A stretch of 12,941 bases of DNA from CAZRNB01 sp964601355 (lineage in GTDB: Bacteria; Planctomycetota; Phycisphaerae; Sedimentisphaerales; Anaerobacaceae): positions 1 through 12,941 of the forward strand of contig CAZRNB010000088.1 of NCBI GenBank assembly GCA_964601355.1. Direction: 5' to 3'. Below are positions 12,701-12,941 of this stretch, in pieces. Numbering within the stretch: the stretch's first letter is position 1; each line of letters begins with the position of its first letter. The notes under the pieces were generated by a model that was given only the letters and a program-made list of their open reading frames with translations, was not told where the DNA came from and did no database searches. A program made the position numbers and the translations under genes.

Positions 12701-12941
12701 ATGAGGCAGTACTTTGTCTATATGCTTGCGAGTAAAAAGAACGGTACTCTTTACATCGGTGTAACAAATGACTTGCTTAAAAGGGTCTATGAACATAAAA
12801 ATAACTTAATTGAAGGTTTTACTAAAAAATACGACGTTCATAATCTTGTCTATTACGAAATATATAGTGACATATACGATGCAATTGAAAGAGAAAAACG
12901 CATGAAAAAATGGAATAGAGAATGGAAGATCAATCTGATTA
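12701..12941 (+). CDS. GIY-YIG nuclease domain protein (3' end cut by window)
   Basis: 80 codons are visible, beginning MRQYFVYMLASKKNGTLYIG and running off the window; the family is usually about 95-100 residues. This is the small single-domain GIY-YIG type (YhbQ/UPF0213-like). The GIY position is VYM (6-8), YIG is at 18-20 followed by VTNDLLKRVYEHK with the conserved Arg28, and the conserved Glu lies in AIEREKRMKKW (Glu65). These residues cleave DNA in characterised GIY-YIG enzymes; the substrate of this small family is not established. No SD is visible, and the ATG follows a palindromic repeat by only 10 nt, so a transcript would have to pass through the repeat. The close association suggests the nuclease and repeat may move together, which is inference. 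Confidence 0.88.
   Translation, partial: MRQYFVYMLASKKNGTLYIGVTNDLLKRVYEHKNNLIEGFTKKYDVHNLVYYEIYSDIYDAIEREKRMKKWNREWKINLI

Overview
This window looks like a chromosomal housekeeping region from a diderm bacterium, most likely a member of the Planctomycetes/PVC group (Phycisphaerae-like). That placement is an inference. It rests on an lptB ATPase gene (so an outer membrane), a uS9 protein with a long N-terminal extension, a dnaA gene without dnaN beside it, a four-helix-bundle (23S rRNA intervening-sequence-type) gene, and many short dispersed repeats of the kind seen in environmental planctomycete genomes. No rRNA or tRNA gene was seen.

Layout. The left 8 kb is almost entirely on the minus strand. 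Reading in the direction of transcription from about 7.7 kb down, it holds lptB, def, a four-helix-bundle gene, fmt, a DUF5678 gene, a retropepsin-like protease gene and rsmB. After a long non-coding stretch come dnaA and a 4Fe-4S ferredoxin gene cut by the window edge. def, fmt and rsmB form a familiar translation module: Def and Fmt handle the formyl group of initiator Met, and RsmB methylates 16S rRNA. In this window the module is interrupted twice by accessory genes. One interruption is the four-helix-bundle gene bracketed by inverted short repeats. The other is the DUF5678 + protease pair, which has its own candidate promoter.

From 7.9 to 11.1 kb the genes are on the plus strand: a YfcE-like metallophosphoesterase, rplM-rpsI (a ribosomal protein operon with a good promoter and a terminator) and argC (arginine biosynthesis). 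A palindromic, possibly transcribed element lies in the divergent lptB/phosphoesterase intergenic region. A mosaic of short repeats follows the phosphoesterase stop codon.

The right end (11.1-12.9 kb) is accessory DNA. A SIR2-like DUF4917 gene on the minus strand is bracketed by two identical 28-bp repeats in inverted orientation, each with a palindromic ATTCCC-N8-GGGAAT core. A GIY-YIG nuclease gene, cut by the window edge, starts about 10 nt after the right-hand repeat. The repeat/nuclease/SIR2-like arrangement, the repeat-bracketed four-helix-bundle gene and the DUF5678/protease pair are the parts most worth following up.

Several gene starts were moved inward from the longest open frame because a Shine-Dalgarno (SD) sequence, promoter or family length supports the internal ATG (lptB, def, DUF4917) or because the upstream part of the frame is repeat DNA (fmt).
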